A stretch of DNA of 64,000 nt from Pullulanibacillus sp. KACC 23026 (GTDB lineage Bacteria > Bacillota > Bacilli > Bacillales > Sporolactobacillaceae). The stretch is taken from contig NZ_CP119107.1 in assembly GCF_029094525.1 (NCBI RefSeq), forward strand, positions 2,046,001 through 2,110,000, written 5' to 3'. Positions 8,499-16,853 of the stretch are shown here, piece by piece. Position 1 is the stretch's first letter, and the number at the start of each line of letters is the position of its first letter. The translations under genes were made by a program, and so were the position numbers. The notes beneath the pieces are model-generated. The model had not been told where the DNA came from and searched no databases. It saw only the letters and a list, made by a program, of their open reading frames with translations.

Positions 8499-8721
8499 TG
8501 CACCCTTTGCTTTAAATATTATTTGTACGATTCCTGCTCTTGCCGTTTCAATTTCTAGCCAACTTGCACCCATTTATCCTTGGACGCAACCCATGCTCGC
8601 CATGTCACCTGCGCAGAGTGGCGTTCTAAATGTGACGACAGAAACAGGGGTTACCATATTGGTTGCGGGGCTTGCTTTTATTATTGGAGGTTGGTCGCAC
8701 TTCATAAAACGAGATTTATAG
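8495..8721 (+). pseudogene. ABC-2 type permease, 3' remnant
   Basis: The frame reads FGAPFALNIICTIPALAVSI, then SQLAPIYPWTQPMLAMSP, a polar turn, and a final membrane segment (TGVTILVAGLAFIIGGWSHF) ending KRDL. This looks like the last two transmembrane helices of an ABC-2-type permease, possibly of the lantibiotic- or bacitracin-immunity group. It has no start codon of its own with a ribosome binding site. Regulator-kinase-ABC loci are usual for peptide resistance, so an internal deletion fused the first and last genes of such a locus. A weak hairpin with a T run follows at 8728-8772. Confidence 0.6.
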
Positions 8722-8961
8722 GTTTAATAATCGGGCACCTCTCTTTAATGGGATCGGTGTCTTTTTTTTACTAAAAAAAGATCAAATTCTAAAGCCAACC
8801 AATGGTGAGAGGGATTGGGCCTCGATTTATTGACGATTAAGATGGAAGAAGTTGAACTAATTAGAATGGGTGGAGATTTTATTTTGGCTATTTTTGAAAA
8901 GATAGATGGAGCTGTGATAAAATTTTTTTATGGGAATCATAAATTTTTTTAGGGGGTAACC

Positions 8962-9816
8962 ATGAAAAGGTTCTGGGGGCAAGTTGCCCGTCTTATTTTT
9001 GTTTTAGCCATTGCAATCATGTTAGGGTTTTTATTTGTACCCTTATTATCTGTATTTGTGTCAATGCCTGTGAGTGTTTTGTTTCAAAAATTGAATACCC
9101 AGATTTCTTACCAAGCCTTATATTTAAGTCTTTGTACAACATTAATTGCGTTAGGCATTATTATCCTTCTGGGAACACCGGTTGCCTATTGGTTAGCCAA
9201 AAAACAATTTTCTGGGAATCGTCTTATTAGGGTATTGATTCAAATGCCGATTGTCAGTCCGCCTGCTGTTGCAGGTGTTGGACTTTTACTAGTCTTTGGA
9301 AGCATGGGGTGGTTAGGCTCAAGCTTTTCTTTAATAGGGATTTCGTTTTCCTTTAATGTGCAAGCTGTCGTCCTGGCGCAGGTATTTATCTCAGCCCCTT
9401 TCTATATTAGTTCTGCCATGCAAGCCTTTGAGACCATTGATGATAAGTTCTTAGCTGTATCAAGAACCCTTGGCGTTTCTCGCTTCAAGACATTTTGGCG
9501 TATTACAGTCCCTTTAGCCTCTACCGGTTTATTAACGGGTGCCGCCTTAAGTTGGGGAAGAGCTTTAGGTGAATTTGGAGCGACGATGATGTTTGCAGGT
9601 AATCTGCCTGGTAAAACCCAAACACTCCCTCTTGCCATTTATACGGCTATGCAATCCGATAGCAAAGTGGCCATAGCGATGTCCGCCTTATTGCTTTTCA
9701 TCTCATTTGTTCTTTTATTATTAGTCGTATTATTGGGAAGACTCTCTTCCTATGAAACTAAGATTGAAGGCGGGAAACCAAATGCTAACGTTTCACTTTC
9801 AAAAAAATCTGCGTGA
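8962..9816 (+). CDS. modB: molybdate ABC transporter permease
   Basis: A 284-residue membrane protein with about six hydrophobic segments and the inner-membrane EAA loop (SRTLGVSRFKTFWRITVPLA, about 168-187), which docks on the ATPase. The following ALSWGRALGEFG and AGNLPGKTQTLPLAIY are characteristic of molybdate/tungstate permeases and separate it from sulfate CysT. The ribosome binding site AGGGGGT precedes the ATG. Its 3' end overlaps the start of the ATPase-binding-protein fusion by 35 bases, so the two are one operon. It should form a homodimeric channel in the cytoplasmic membrane. Confidence 0.85.
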   Translation: MKRFWGQVARLIFVLAIAIMLGFLFVPLLSVFVSMPVSVLFQKLNTQISYQALYLSLCTTLIALGIIILLGTPVAYWLAKKQFSGNRLIRVLIQMPIVSPPAVAGVGLLLVFGSMGWLGSSFSLIGISFSFNVQAVVLAQVFISAPFYISSAMQAFETIDDKFLAVSRTLGVSRFKTFWRITVPLASTGLLTGAALSWGRALGEFGATMMFAGNLPGKTQTLPLAIYTAMQSDSKVAIAMSALLLFISFVLLLLVVLLGRLSSYETKIEGGKPNANVSLSKKSA

Positions 9817-11656
9817 CTTTCAGCTCGATATAAACATAGAGCTTGACAATAAAACCCTTTCGCTTATAGGTCATTCCGGTTGCGGCAAAACCACGACGCT
9901 TCAGCTATTGGCAGGACTTCAAAAACCGGAACAAGGGCAAATGATTTTAAATGGTAGAGAAATCATTAATACGGAATCGAATGTGTTTATTCCAGCTGAA
10001 AATAGACGTATTGGGTATGTTTTTCAAGATTACGCCTTATTTCCGCATTTGTCAGTCCGTGAAAATATTTTATATGGGATACGTCAGTTTGACCGTTCGG
10101 ATCAAGAAAATCGTCTAGCAGATGTACTTTCTTTATTACAGCTGGAGGCTTTTGAAGATGTGTTTCCAGCTAATCTATCTGGAGGTCAACAACAACGCGT
10201 TGCGATCGCCCGGGCACTTGTGACGCAGCCAGAATTGCTTTTATTAGATGAACCGCTCTCAGCTTTGGATGTTTCGACACGAGGTCATGTCCGAACGGAA
10301 CTTAAAACATTGCTTGATAGTCTATCCATTCCTTGTATTGTGGTCACCCACGATTTCGAGGATGCGAGAGTCCTAGGAGATGAAATGGCTGTTATTGACA
10401 AAGGGAAATTAATTCAAATAGGAACCCCAGAAAGCTTAGCGAAGGCACCTTCAACTGCATTTGTCGCAGAGTTTATTGGAACCAATTTAATTGTTCAAGG
10501 TCACTCGGAACAGACAGCGGAAAACGTCATGATTGCATTTGATCCATGGCAAACTCATGTTTCACGAGCATCTACTGGAGAGCGCTATGAATGGACAGGA
10601 GTCATAAAAGACATCAGCTATTTTGGGGCGTTTAATCGACTCTACATAGAGGGTGCACATCGTTTGATGGCAGATATTCCGATTCAAAGTAATGGGTTTG
10701 ATTTAGGTGAACAGGTTTTTATAGCTGTTAAGGAACAAGAAGCAAGGGTGTATCAATCGAGACGCCCAATAGAAGAGCCACTTAATCAAATAGAGGATTC
10801 GTTCTTTCAAAAGAAAGCCGTACTTAAACGACGCCGCTTAAAAAAAATCCAAATGATCGGGACAATGGTTTCCATGATTCTTGTGATTGGCCTTCTCATT
10901 GTTTTTTCCGGAATGAAAGGTTTTGCTGGAACGGGTCACTCGACTAAACAAACGACAATGGTGGCGTTAATTGCTGCGAACGCAACGGATCCTGTAAATG
11001 ATATAATTAGTCAGTATGAAAAAAGTCATCCTGAACTCACCATTAAAGCGAGTTATGCGGGGACACAAATCATTCAAACGCAATTAGAGCAGGGGGATCA
11101 AGCTGATTTTTTCTTATCTGCAGACTTAAGTCATATCCAATCCTTAAAAAAGGAAGGACTTGTAAAAAAATTCTATAAGGTTTCCAATAACCATGAAGTG
11201 ATCATCGTTCCAAAAAATAATCCGGCCCATATTACCTCTTTGAAGGATCTTGCCAATAAAAAGACGAAACTTATTATTGGGGTGGATAATGTCCCAATTG
11301 GTCAATACACACGTCAAGTCTTCCAAAATGCGGCACAAGATTACGGCGCTCAATTTGAAAATCAGGTTATGGACCACGTGGCCTCGACCGAAACCAATGT
11401 GAAGCAAATTTTAGAAAAAGTTTCAATGGGTGATGGTGATGCGGGTGTCGTTTATTTGACAGATGTGACGGCAGCCTATAAAAATAAAGTAAGAATCATT
11501 CAAATACCTAAAGCCTATAATGTCGTTTCATCCAACTATATCGCGGTTCCGACGCACGCGCCGCACCCTAAGAAAGGCCAATCCTTCTTAAAGTATATGA
11601 GGTCGTCTAAAGGACAAGCTGTGTTTAAAAAGCTTCACTATGATCCAATAAACTAA
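9782..11656 (+). CDS. ModC-ModA fusion: molybdate ATPase tethered to its binding protein
   Basis: One open frame of 624 codons holds two normally separate proteins. Residues 1-225 are an ABC ATPase with Walker A (GHSGCGKTTT), signature LSGGQQQR and Walker B (LLLLDEP), then a TOBE-like region to about 335. A basic stretch (KRRRLKKI) and one transmembrane helix (about 357-378) follow. Residues 385-624 are a ModA-type periplasmic binding fold (VALIAANATDPVNDI; GDQADFFLSADLSHI; STETNVKQILEKVSMGDGDAG). The helix would put the ATPase inside and the binding domain outside. No separate modA is present. I start at the ATG at 9782 because GAAGGCGGG precedes it and the ATPase homology begins MLTFHF; an upstream in-frame ATG at 9752 is possible. 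Confidence 0.85.
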   Translation: MLTFHFQKNLRDFQLDINIELDNKTLSLIGHSGCGKTTTLQLLAGLQKPEQGQMILNGREIINTESNVFIPAENRRIGYVFQDYALFPHLSVRENILYGIRQFDRSDQENRLADVLSLLQLEAFEDVFPANLSGGQQQRVAIARALVTQPELLLLDEPLSALDVSTRGHVRTELKTLLDSLSIPCIVVTHDFEDARVLGDEMAVIDKGKLIQIGTPESLAKAPSTAFVAEFIGTNLIVQGHSEQTAENVMIAFDPWQTHVSRASTGERYEWTGVIKDISYFGAFNRLYIEGAHRLMADIPIQSNGFDLGEQVFIAVKEQEARVYQSRRPIEEPLNQIEDSFFQKKAVLKRRRLKKIQMIGTMVSMILVIGLLIVFSGMKGFAGTGHSTKQTTMVALIAANATDPVNDIISQYEKSHPELTIKASYAGTQIIQTQLEQGDQADFFLSADLSHIQSLKKEGLVKKFYKVSNNHEVIIVPKNNPAHITSLKDLANKKTKLIIGVDNVPIGQYTRQVFQNAAQDYGAQFENQVMDHVASTETNVKQILEKVSMGDGDAGVVYLTDVTAAYKNKVRIIQIPKAYNVVSSNYIAVPTHAPHPKKGQSFLKYMRSSKGQAVFKKLHYDPIN

Positions 11657-11669
11657 ATGAGGCGATGGT

Positions 11670-12569
11670 ATGAATTTTAAAAGGCTACAATCCTTTGTTC
11701 TCGTCAATCAGAAGGGGAGTTTTTCAGAGGCAGCCAAAAGCTTAAAGTTAACGCAACCGGCTATAAGCAGTCAAATTAAAGGATTAGAGGATGAACTAGG
11801 GGTCCGATTATTGGATCGTTCAACTGCTACGATTCAACTTACTTCAGCGGGTGACTTTGTTTATGAAATGGGTGTTCAAATCTTAGAAAAATGTGAAGAA
11901 CTTGAAAAAGGGGCTAAATCTTTTCAAGCTATTTTAGCAGGTCAACTCTCTGTTGGGGCAAGTACCATTCCCGGAACATATCTTCTTCCAAAGTGGATTG
12001 GCGGCTTTCATGAACGCTTTCCTCAACTTCTAATCAAAAATGAAATATCGGATTCTCTTGAGATTCAATCACGTTTAATCAATAAAAAAGTGGATGTGGC
12101 GCTTACAGGGGCTTATATGGACTCTCCGCTGATCTTATCAGAGCCGATCATTTCGGAATCACTCGTATTAGTGGCTCCAACCGATCATCCATTAAAACAG
12201 CAATCAAAGATTCCGCTTGACGAACTGATCAATTATCCAGTGGTTCTCCGTGAAGAAGGTTCAGGAACTCGACTGGCTATGGAGAAGGGATTGAGCGCGG
12301 CTGGCATTCAATTAAAAGAGTTAAAGGTAGTCGCTCATTTTGGAAGTACGGAAGCGATCTTGGCAGCCGTAGAAGGTGGCCTTGGCATTAGTTTTGTACC
12401 CGAATGGGCGGCTCTTCAACCTGCAAAAGAAGGGAGAATTTCCCTTGTCACGACTCATGAAACCCTTCAACAAACTTATTATCTCTCCTTTTTAAAAGGG
12501 TATGAAACGCAGCCAAAACTCTATGAATTCATTTCCTATATTAGAAGTAAGAGTCCTTTTAAAGCTTAA
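11670..12569 (+). CDS. LysR-family transcriptional regulator
   Basis: A 299-residue LysR protein. The N-terminal winged helix (SFSEAAKSLKLTQPAISSQI, about 17-36) is followed by a substrate-binding domain of the CysB/CysL type (ASTIPGTYLLPKW near 96; EEGSGTRLAMEKGL near 194; GLGISFVPEW near 239). It starts 13 bases after the modC-modA stop with GAGGCGATGGT as ribosome binding site, so it is the last gene of the mod operon and probably regulates it or responds to an oxyanion. The effector is not known. A hairpin CCAAAGGGG / CCCTTTGG lies just after the gene (12580-12620). Confidence 0.85.
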   Translation: MNFKRLQSFVLVNQKGSFSEAAKSLKLTQPAISSQIKGLEDELGVRLLDRSTATIQLTSAGDFVYEMGVQILEKCEELEKGAKSFQAILAGQLSVGASTIPGTYLLPKWIGGFHERFPQLLIKNEISDSLEIQSRLINKKVDVALTGAYMDSPLILSEPIISESLVLVAPTDHPLKQQSKIPLDELINYPVVLREEGSGTRLAMEKGLSAAGIQLKELKVVAHFGSTEAILAAVEGGLGISFVPEWAALQPAKEGRISLVTTHETLQQTYYLSFLKGYETQPKLYEFISYIRSKSPFKA

Positions 12570-12656
12570 GTGGTTTGACTCCAAAGGGGGGAAGGCTTGT
12601 CAGGCAAATCCCTTTGGTTATTACGTTAAAACCTCTAACTGATAAGGTCATAGAAA

Positions 12657-12697
12657 AAGGAAACCTCGTTTAGAACTTCATAAAGAGGTTTCCTTAC
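12657..12697. terminator. bidirectional terminator between lysR and pbuE
   Basis: The arms AAGGAAACCTC and GAGGTTTCCTT flank a 17-nt loop, between two convergent genes. Confidence 0.75.
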
Positions 12698-12717
12698 CAT
12701 CTTGTCATTATTAGAAC

Positions 12718-13902
12718 TTAGTTATTCTGAGAAGAGATGGCTAGTTTAGTTTTCCTTTTCGTGTTTTTCCTTGTTAGAGAGAAGAACGCACAGGCAAAGG
12801 AAAGGATAACAATGCCACATCCAAACCAGGCTGTATGGGAGACTGTACCGGAATAACTTAGCACGCTGCCGCCAAATGCCGAACCAAGTGAGATACCGAC
12901 TTGTAAGGCTGAATTATTAAAGCTTTGCTGAATATCGGAAGTAGAAGGGGCAATTTGAATCAAGTAGCTTTGTTGGGGCGGTGCCAGACTCCAACTTAAA
13001 GCGGCCCAAACCATCATCATTGGCAAGAATAATATAAGGGAAAAAGTTGTTAGTGGTAATAAGAATAGGACAACCGCAAAAGCACTAATCACGACAATAA
13101 TACTTTTTTCAGCTCCAATTGAATCCGAGAGAATGCCTCCGAATGCGCCACCGCTAACCGCTGCAATCCCAAATAAGAGATAACAAATACTAATCCAATT
13201 GGAATTCATATGAAGTTCTGTTTGTAAAAATGGTGTTAAATAGGCATAAAGGGTATAGTGCCCTGCTAGCATGAACATTGTTGCGAGATGCGCACTGCCT
13301 ATTTTGGCACTTCCAACTGCTTTTAACTGTTGGGAAAGTGGAATGGTTTTTTCCCCTGGAACACGCTCCAAGAAGATGGCAATCAGAACCATTGACCCGA
13401 TTGATAAAATGGCTATTCCAAGAAAAATAACGCGCCAGCCGAATAGATTGGAAATAAAGATTCCGATTGGCACACCTAGTACAAGTGATGAACTAATCCC
13501 CATATAGATGAACCCCAATGCTTTGGCACGGTGAGCTGGAGTGACCACCTTAGCCGCGATGGTTAAGGAAAGCACAACAATTAACGCGGTACTCATAGCC
13601 GTCAAAATTCTTGCGATCATCATAAAGGTAAAATTTGAACTAAAATAGGTCATGATGTTTCCAATGAAGAAGACGAACAACGATGTGATATACAATTTTT
13701 TTCGCTCTATTTTATTCGTTATGACAAGTAAGATTGGGCCGGAGATCGCGTAAATGAGAGCGAAAACCGTTATAAGTTGACCCGCACGACTTAACGAGAT
13801 GTTAAACTCACTAGCAATCGAGGGAAGAATCCCACCAACGATTAATTCAACAAGTCCCGCTGCAACCGTTGATAAGGCGAGTATAATGACTTTAAAATTC
13901 AT
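12718..13902 (-). CDS. pbuE: purine efflux pump PbuE (MFS)
   Basis: A 12-helix major facilitator of 394 residues. The N-terminus ([20 protein letters not shown], then [10 protein letters not shown]), the cytoplasmic loop KIERKKLYI and the motif [17 protein letters not shown] closely match Bacillus PbuE (formerly YdhL), which exports purine bases and nucleosides such as adenine and 2-aminopurine. The assignment is clinched by the adenine-type riboswitch directly upstream, the same arrangement as in B. subtilis. Start at ATG with GAAAGGATC before it. High adenine should switch the gene on and relieve purine excess. Confidence 0.95.
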   Translation of the reverse strand: MNFKVIILALSTVAAGLVELIVGGILPSIASEFNISLSRAGQLITVFALIYAISGPILLVITNKIERKKLYITSLFVFFIGNIMTYFSSNFTFMMIARILTAMSTALIVVLSLTIAAKVVTPAHRAKALGFIYMGISSSLVLGVPIGIFISNLFGWRVIFLGIAILSIGSMVLIAIFLERVPGEKTIPLSQQLKAVGSAKIGSAHLATMFMLAGHYTLYAYLTPFLQTELHMNSNWISICYLLFGIAAVSGGAFGGILSDSIGAEKSIIVVISAFAVVLFLLPLTTFSLILFLPMMMVWAALSWSLAPPQQSYLIQIAPSTSDIQQSFNNSALQVGISLGSAFGGSVLSYSGTVSHTAWFGCGIVILSFACAFFSLTRKNTKRKTKLAISSQNN

Positions 13903-13942
13903 AGTTGAATGATCGATCCTTTCATAAAATACTTTAATTTAG

Positions 13943-14058
13943 AAAATAAAAAAATCCTGATTACAGAAATGAATCGAAAATTCATTTTCTGTAATCAGGA
14001 TTTTAAGGTTCCTGGTAGAAACCCTCAAGCCATATTCTTGAGGTTATACAGAGTAGTA
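13943..14058 (-). promoter_or_regulatory. adenine-sensing purine riboswitch with terminator platform
   Basis: Read on the minus strand, the aptamer runs TGTATAACCTCAAGAATATG, GCTTGAGGG, GTTTCTACCAGGAACC, TTAAAATCCTGATTACA (about 14056 to 13988). This is the purine riboswitch core with the J2/3 GTTTCTACC motif. The specificity base is T (CTGATTACA), which selects adenine rather than guanine. The 3' strand of P1 and P3 can instead pair into a stem of about 20 bp (TCCTGATTACAGAAA with TTTCTGTAATCAGGA, 13951-14003), followed by a run of T residues on the minus strand. Adenine binding should block that terminator and turn pbuE on. Confidence 0.95.
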
Positions 14059-14362
14059 AACATAAAGTTTTCATGTGACACTTTTAACGAGTTTAGCAGA
14101 TTGTCTCGTATTTTTCAAGTGTCATCATTTAAAGTTGTTTTCAGTTAGGAAGTAGCCCCTTTAAAAATAGGTTCTAATTACAATAGATAGTGACTTTTAT
14201 TAAGAAATTAAGTTTAATTGATGGTCAATGGTTATCAAAGTCGTTTGCATTCATTCTCACAAATCGATCAATAGGGTGGTAACTGTGAGGCTTTATCATG
14301 TTCACGACCCGAAACCTAGTCAAGCATGATATGATACTTATAAATAAGGAGGCTTTATTTAA

Positions 14363-15064
14363 ATGAATACGATTATTTTTGACATAGATGACACTTTATA
14401 TGATCAAGCCCAATCCTTTCATAAAACAGTGCGACAGATGTTTGCGGAACCATTGTCCAATGAAGAAATAGACAAGCTTTATAAAACGAGTCGGAAATAT
14501 AGTGAGGTTTTATTTGATCAGAGTGAACGAGGAGAAATCACTCAGTTCGACTGGCAGACGGGGCGTGTCATTGCCGCATGCAAGGATTTTGGACTCCCGA
14601 TTGATCTTCAAAAAGCGATTGCTTTCCATGAAGCGTATGTGGTGGAACAAACTCATATCTCACTATTCCCAGAAGTACGGGAGCTATTAGATTCTCTTCA
14701 CGAACAAGATAAACAGCTTGCTATCCTCACAAATGGTGAAGAACAACACCAAACAATGAAAATTAATCAGCTCGGTTTAAGGAAATGGTTTCCTATCGAG
14801 AACATTTTTATTTCTGAAACAGTTGGCCATGCCAAGCCAAAAAGGGAAGTCTTTGAGTTTGTGGAAAAGAAACTAAATCTTGATCAAACAAAAACGGTTT
14901 ATGTTGGGGACAATTATGAAAAAGATATTATGGGTGCTAAACAAGCAGGCTGGCAAGCGATTTGGATGAATCATAGGAATCGAGAATTACCTAAAGATGC
15001 CATTTATCAACCCGATATCGAAGTGAAAAAGGCAAAAGAGCTTTTAGAGGTGTTTATGAAGTAA
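14363..15064 (+). CDS. HAD-superfamily phosphatase (nucleotidase-like)
   Basis: A 233-residue haloacid dehalogenase-fold hydrolase. Motif I is FDIDDTLYD (residues 5-13, nucleophile Asp6), motif II AILTNG, motif III Lys in HAKPKREVFEF, and motif IV VYVGDNYEKDIMGAKQAGW. The helical cap lies between motifs I and II, as in YjjG-type nucleoside monophosphate phosphatases and phosphoglycolate-like enzymes. Ribosome binding site AAGGAGG. The true substrate is unknown. Its 3' end overlaps the convergent gene at 15044 by 21 bp. Confidence 0.85.
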   Translation: MNTIIFDIDDTLYDQAQSFHKTVRQMFAEPLSNEEIDKLYKTSRKYSEVLFDQSERGEITQFDWQTGRVIAACKDFGLPIDLQKAIAFHEAYVVEQTHISLFPEVRELLDSLHEQDKQLAILTNGEEQHQTMKINQLGLRKWFPIENIFISETVGHAKPKREVFEFVEKKLNLDQTKTVYVGDNYEKDIMGAKQAGWQAIWMNHRNRELPKDAIYQPDIEVKKAKELLEVFMK

Positions 15065-15361
15065 GAGGTCATTAAATAAGTTAATAAATTTATTCTGTTG
15101 TTTAACTATAATAAAACCTTCTTCTGAAAATTCTCTAAAATACGTCGATGGTTTTTGGTTGGGGAAATGGTGTGGGCAGGGGAAACCAAGCAGCATAACG
15201 ATGTCGTAATAACTATGGGATTCTAATTTGATTGTAAAATAAAGCAGGAACAAGCCCTGTTCCCATAAATCTAAAGAAAGGAAAAACATCTCCCCATTTG
15301 TAACTGTACCAATCATGCTCGGAGATCGTATCCTAAATAACTTTTGCTCTTTAAAAATCAT
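15044..15361 (-). CDS. small hypothetical protein
   Basis: A 105-residue frame starting 7 bases after the stop of the HAAS-type membrane protein gene, on the same strand. I do not recognise a family. The stretch TVTNGEMFFLSLDLWEQGLF (about residues 19-38) looks like a genuine folded beta-sheet segment, while the Phe/His/Pro-rich second half is less convincing and could result from a frameshift. The ribosome binding site is poor. It may be the third gene of the padR operon or a decaying one. Confidence 0.4.
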   Translation of the reverse strand: MIFKEQKLFRIRSPSMIGTVTNGEMFFLSLDLWEQGLFLLYFTIKLESHSYYDIVMLLGFPCPHHFPNQKPSTYFREFSEEGFIIVKQQNKFINLFNDLLLHKHL

Positions 15362-15368
15362 TTTAGTT

Positions 15369-16136
15369 TTATGATAGATTTTCCTTTTTCTTAGCTTTCC
15401 TTGTTTTTAATAATGAGAAAAAGGCAAAAAGCACAGCGCCAATAAATAGGATTGAAAGCGAGAAGATTAGTTTCATTGATTGATTAAGGGTTGTGTGGTT
15501 AATAATGAACTGCGGCAGATAGATAAGTGTTGGAATGATGATTAAGACCCAAGTTTTACTCCAAACAGATACCCCTATGAAAATGGCCATGGCAATAATA
15601 ATGGAGGCTATTGTACTGGATGCTCCCAGGTGAAAGGTGGGGGTCTTAAAGCTTTGGTTCCAAAGTAATAATCCAATAAAAAGAATGAGAGGAGTACATC
15701 CTGTAAAGAAGTAAATAAAGGCTTCTTTTCTTTTAGATAGTGTATGGCTGGAAATATAGTTGAAAACAATGGCGACTAGAAATAAAAACAGCACAAATAG
15801 AACAGGATACCCAATTAATTCTAAAAGAGAGATTTGAGGTCTGATACTCAGAGCATTACTAAGGATTAAGAAAGCGAAGGCGCCTAATATAAATATGGTG
15901 ATATATTTGATTAAATCCTTTGAATCAAAAGCCATTTCCTTTGCAATGGCTCGCATATATTCCTTAGGGGTTTTTCCAATGATGGTTTTAACACTTTTCC
16001 CTTTTTTCTCGGCTTCATAGAGGTGATCTATTAGCTCTTCCACCACCTCTTTAACTTCCTCTTCATTTTTACCGCTTGAAATGAGGTATAGCTTTAAATC
16101 ATCTAAAAAATCAAGGCTTTCTTTTGATAATTCCAT
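15369..16136 (-). CDS. HAAS-domain (DUF1700-like) membrane protein
   Basis: A 255-residue protein. Residues 1-75 form a helical, charged cytoplasmic domain (ESLDFLDDLKLYLISSGKNE, then VEELIDHLYEAEKKGKS and GKTPKEYMRAIAKEM). This is the pattern of HAAS/DUF1700 domains that are almost always paired with PadR regulators. Five or six membrane helices follow. The gene starts immediately at the padR stop (TAAATG) and is co-transcribed with it. The family is thought to relay membrane or envelope signals to the PadR repressor. The details are unknown. Confidence 0.8.
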   Translation of the reverse strand: MELSKESLDFLDDLKLYLISSGKNEEEVKEVVEELIDHLYEAEKKGKSVKTIIGKTPKEYMRAIAKEMAFDSKDLIKYITIFILGAFAFLILSNALSIRPQISLLELIGYPVLFVLFLFLVAIVFNYISSHTLSKRKEAFIYFFTGCTPLILFIGLLLWNQSFKTPTFHLGASSTIASIIIAMAIFIGVSVWSKTWVLIIIPTLIYLPQFIINHTTLNQSMKLIFSLSILFIGAVLFAFFSLLKTRKAKKKENLS

Positions 16137-16469
16137 TTAGTCGCCTTCCTCTCTTAACAGCTTATTAACGCTTTTCGATATAGAGCCCCAATTTTCTTTA
16201 AACCCATTCAGCTCTTCTTGACCTTTTTGCGTTAATACATAATATTTGCGTTTAGGGCCACCTGAAGGGGTGTTCTTGTTACTTGTAGTGACGAGGCCAT
16301 CTTTCTTTAAACGAAGTAATAAGGGGTAAATGCTGCCTTCGCTTACCATTGTAAACCCATATAGGTGTAAGGTTTCCATCATTTCATATCCATACGTTTC
16401 TCCTTTAGCAATGATCTTAAGAAGACAACCTTCTAATATTCCTTTTAATATCTGAGTGGAAGATGACAA
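16137..16469 (-). CDS. PadR-family transcriptional repressor
   Basis: A 110-residue protein with the short PadR fold: an N-terminal winged helix (GCLLKIIAKGETYGYEMMET, with SEGSIYPLLLRLKKDGLV as recognition and wing) and a C-terminal dimer helix (QEELNGFKENWGSISKSVNKLL). The wing has the usual GPKRKYYVLTQKG. AAGGAGG lies at a good distance before the ATG. It is the first gene of a two- or three-gene minus-strand operon with the HAAS-type membrane protein and probably represses its own promoter. Confidence 0.9.
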   Translation of the reverse strand: MSSSTQILKGILEGCLLKIIAKGETYGYEMMETLHLYGFTMVSEGSIYPLLLRLKKDGLVTTSNKNTPSGGPKRKYYVLTQKGQEELNGFKENWGSISKSVNKLLREEGD

Positions 16470-16497
16470 TAAACGTCCTCCTTAATTGACCTCGGCA

Positions 16498-16570
16498 ACT
16501 ATATTGTATTGCAACATAGTTTGGTCTAAAAAATATGTGGCAGCTTGACTAACTTGCAATACATTATAGT
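16498..16570. promoter_or_regulatory. candidate PadR operator pair
   Basis: ACTATATTGTATTGC (16498-16512) and GCAATACATTATAGT (16556-16570) are inverted copies with one mismatch. They lie 28-100 bp upstream of padR and also face the promoter region of the divergent aminotransferase gene. PadR autoregulation through such inverted repeats is usual; binding here is inferred. Confidence 0.45.
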
Positions 16571-16853
16571 TTAAATTTAACCGATATCAATCGGCTAATC
16601 AAGGATTATCTGATTCTTTTGATTGAGGATTAGATTTAATTTCTTAAGTGTGTTTATAACGGATTTAGTCCATTAAAACGCAGCATTAATATTACGTCTA
16701 ACTTTTCATATACTTATTTAGGCATTGAGCTGATTTTTAAGTACATGGAAGTCAGCGCAATATTGTGTGGCATTCAATTTATAATGATTCAATCAATATA
16801 TGGCAGAAACCTTTTGATCTATATGAAAAATTTAAAGAAGGGTGTGAGGTTAC

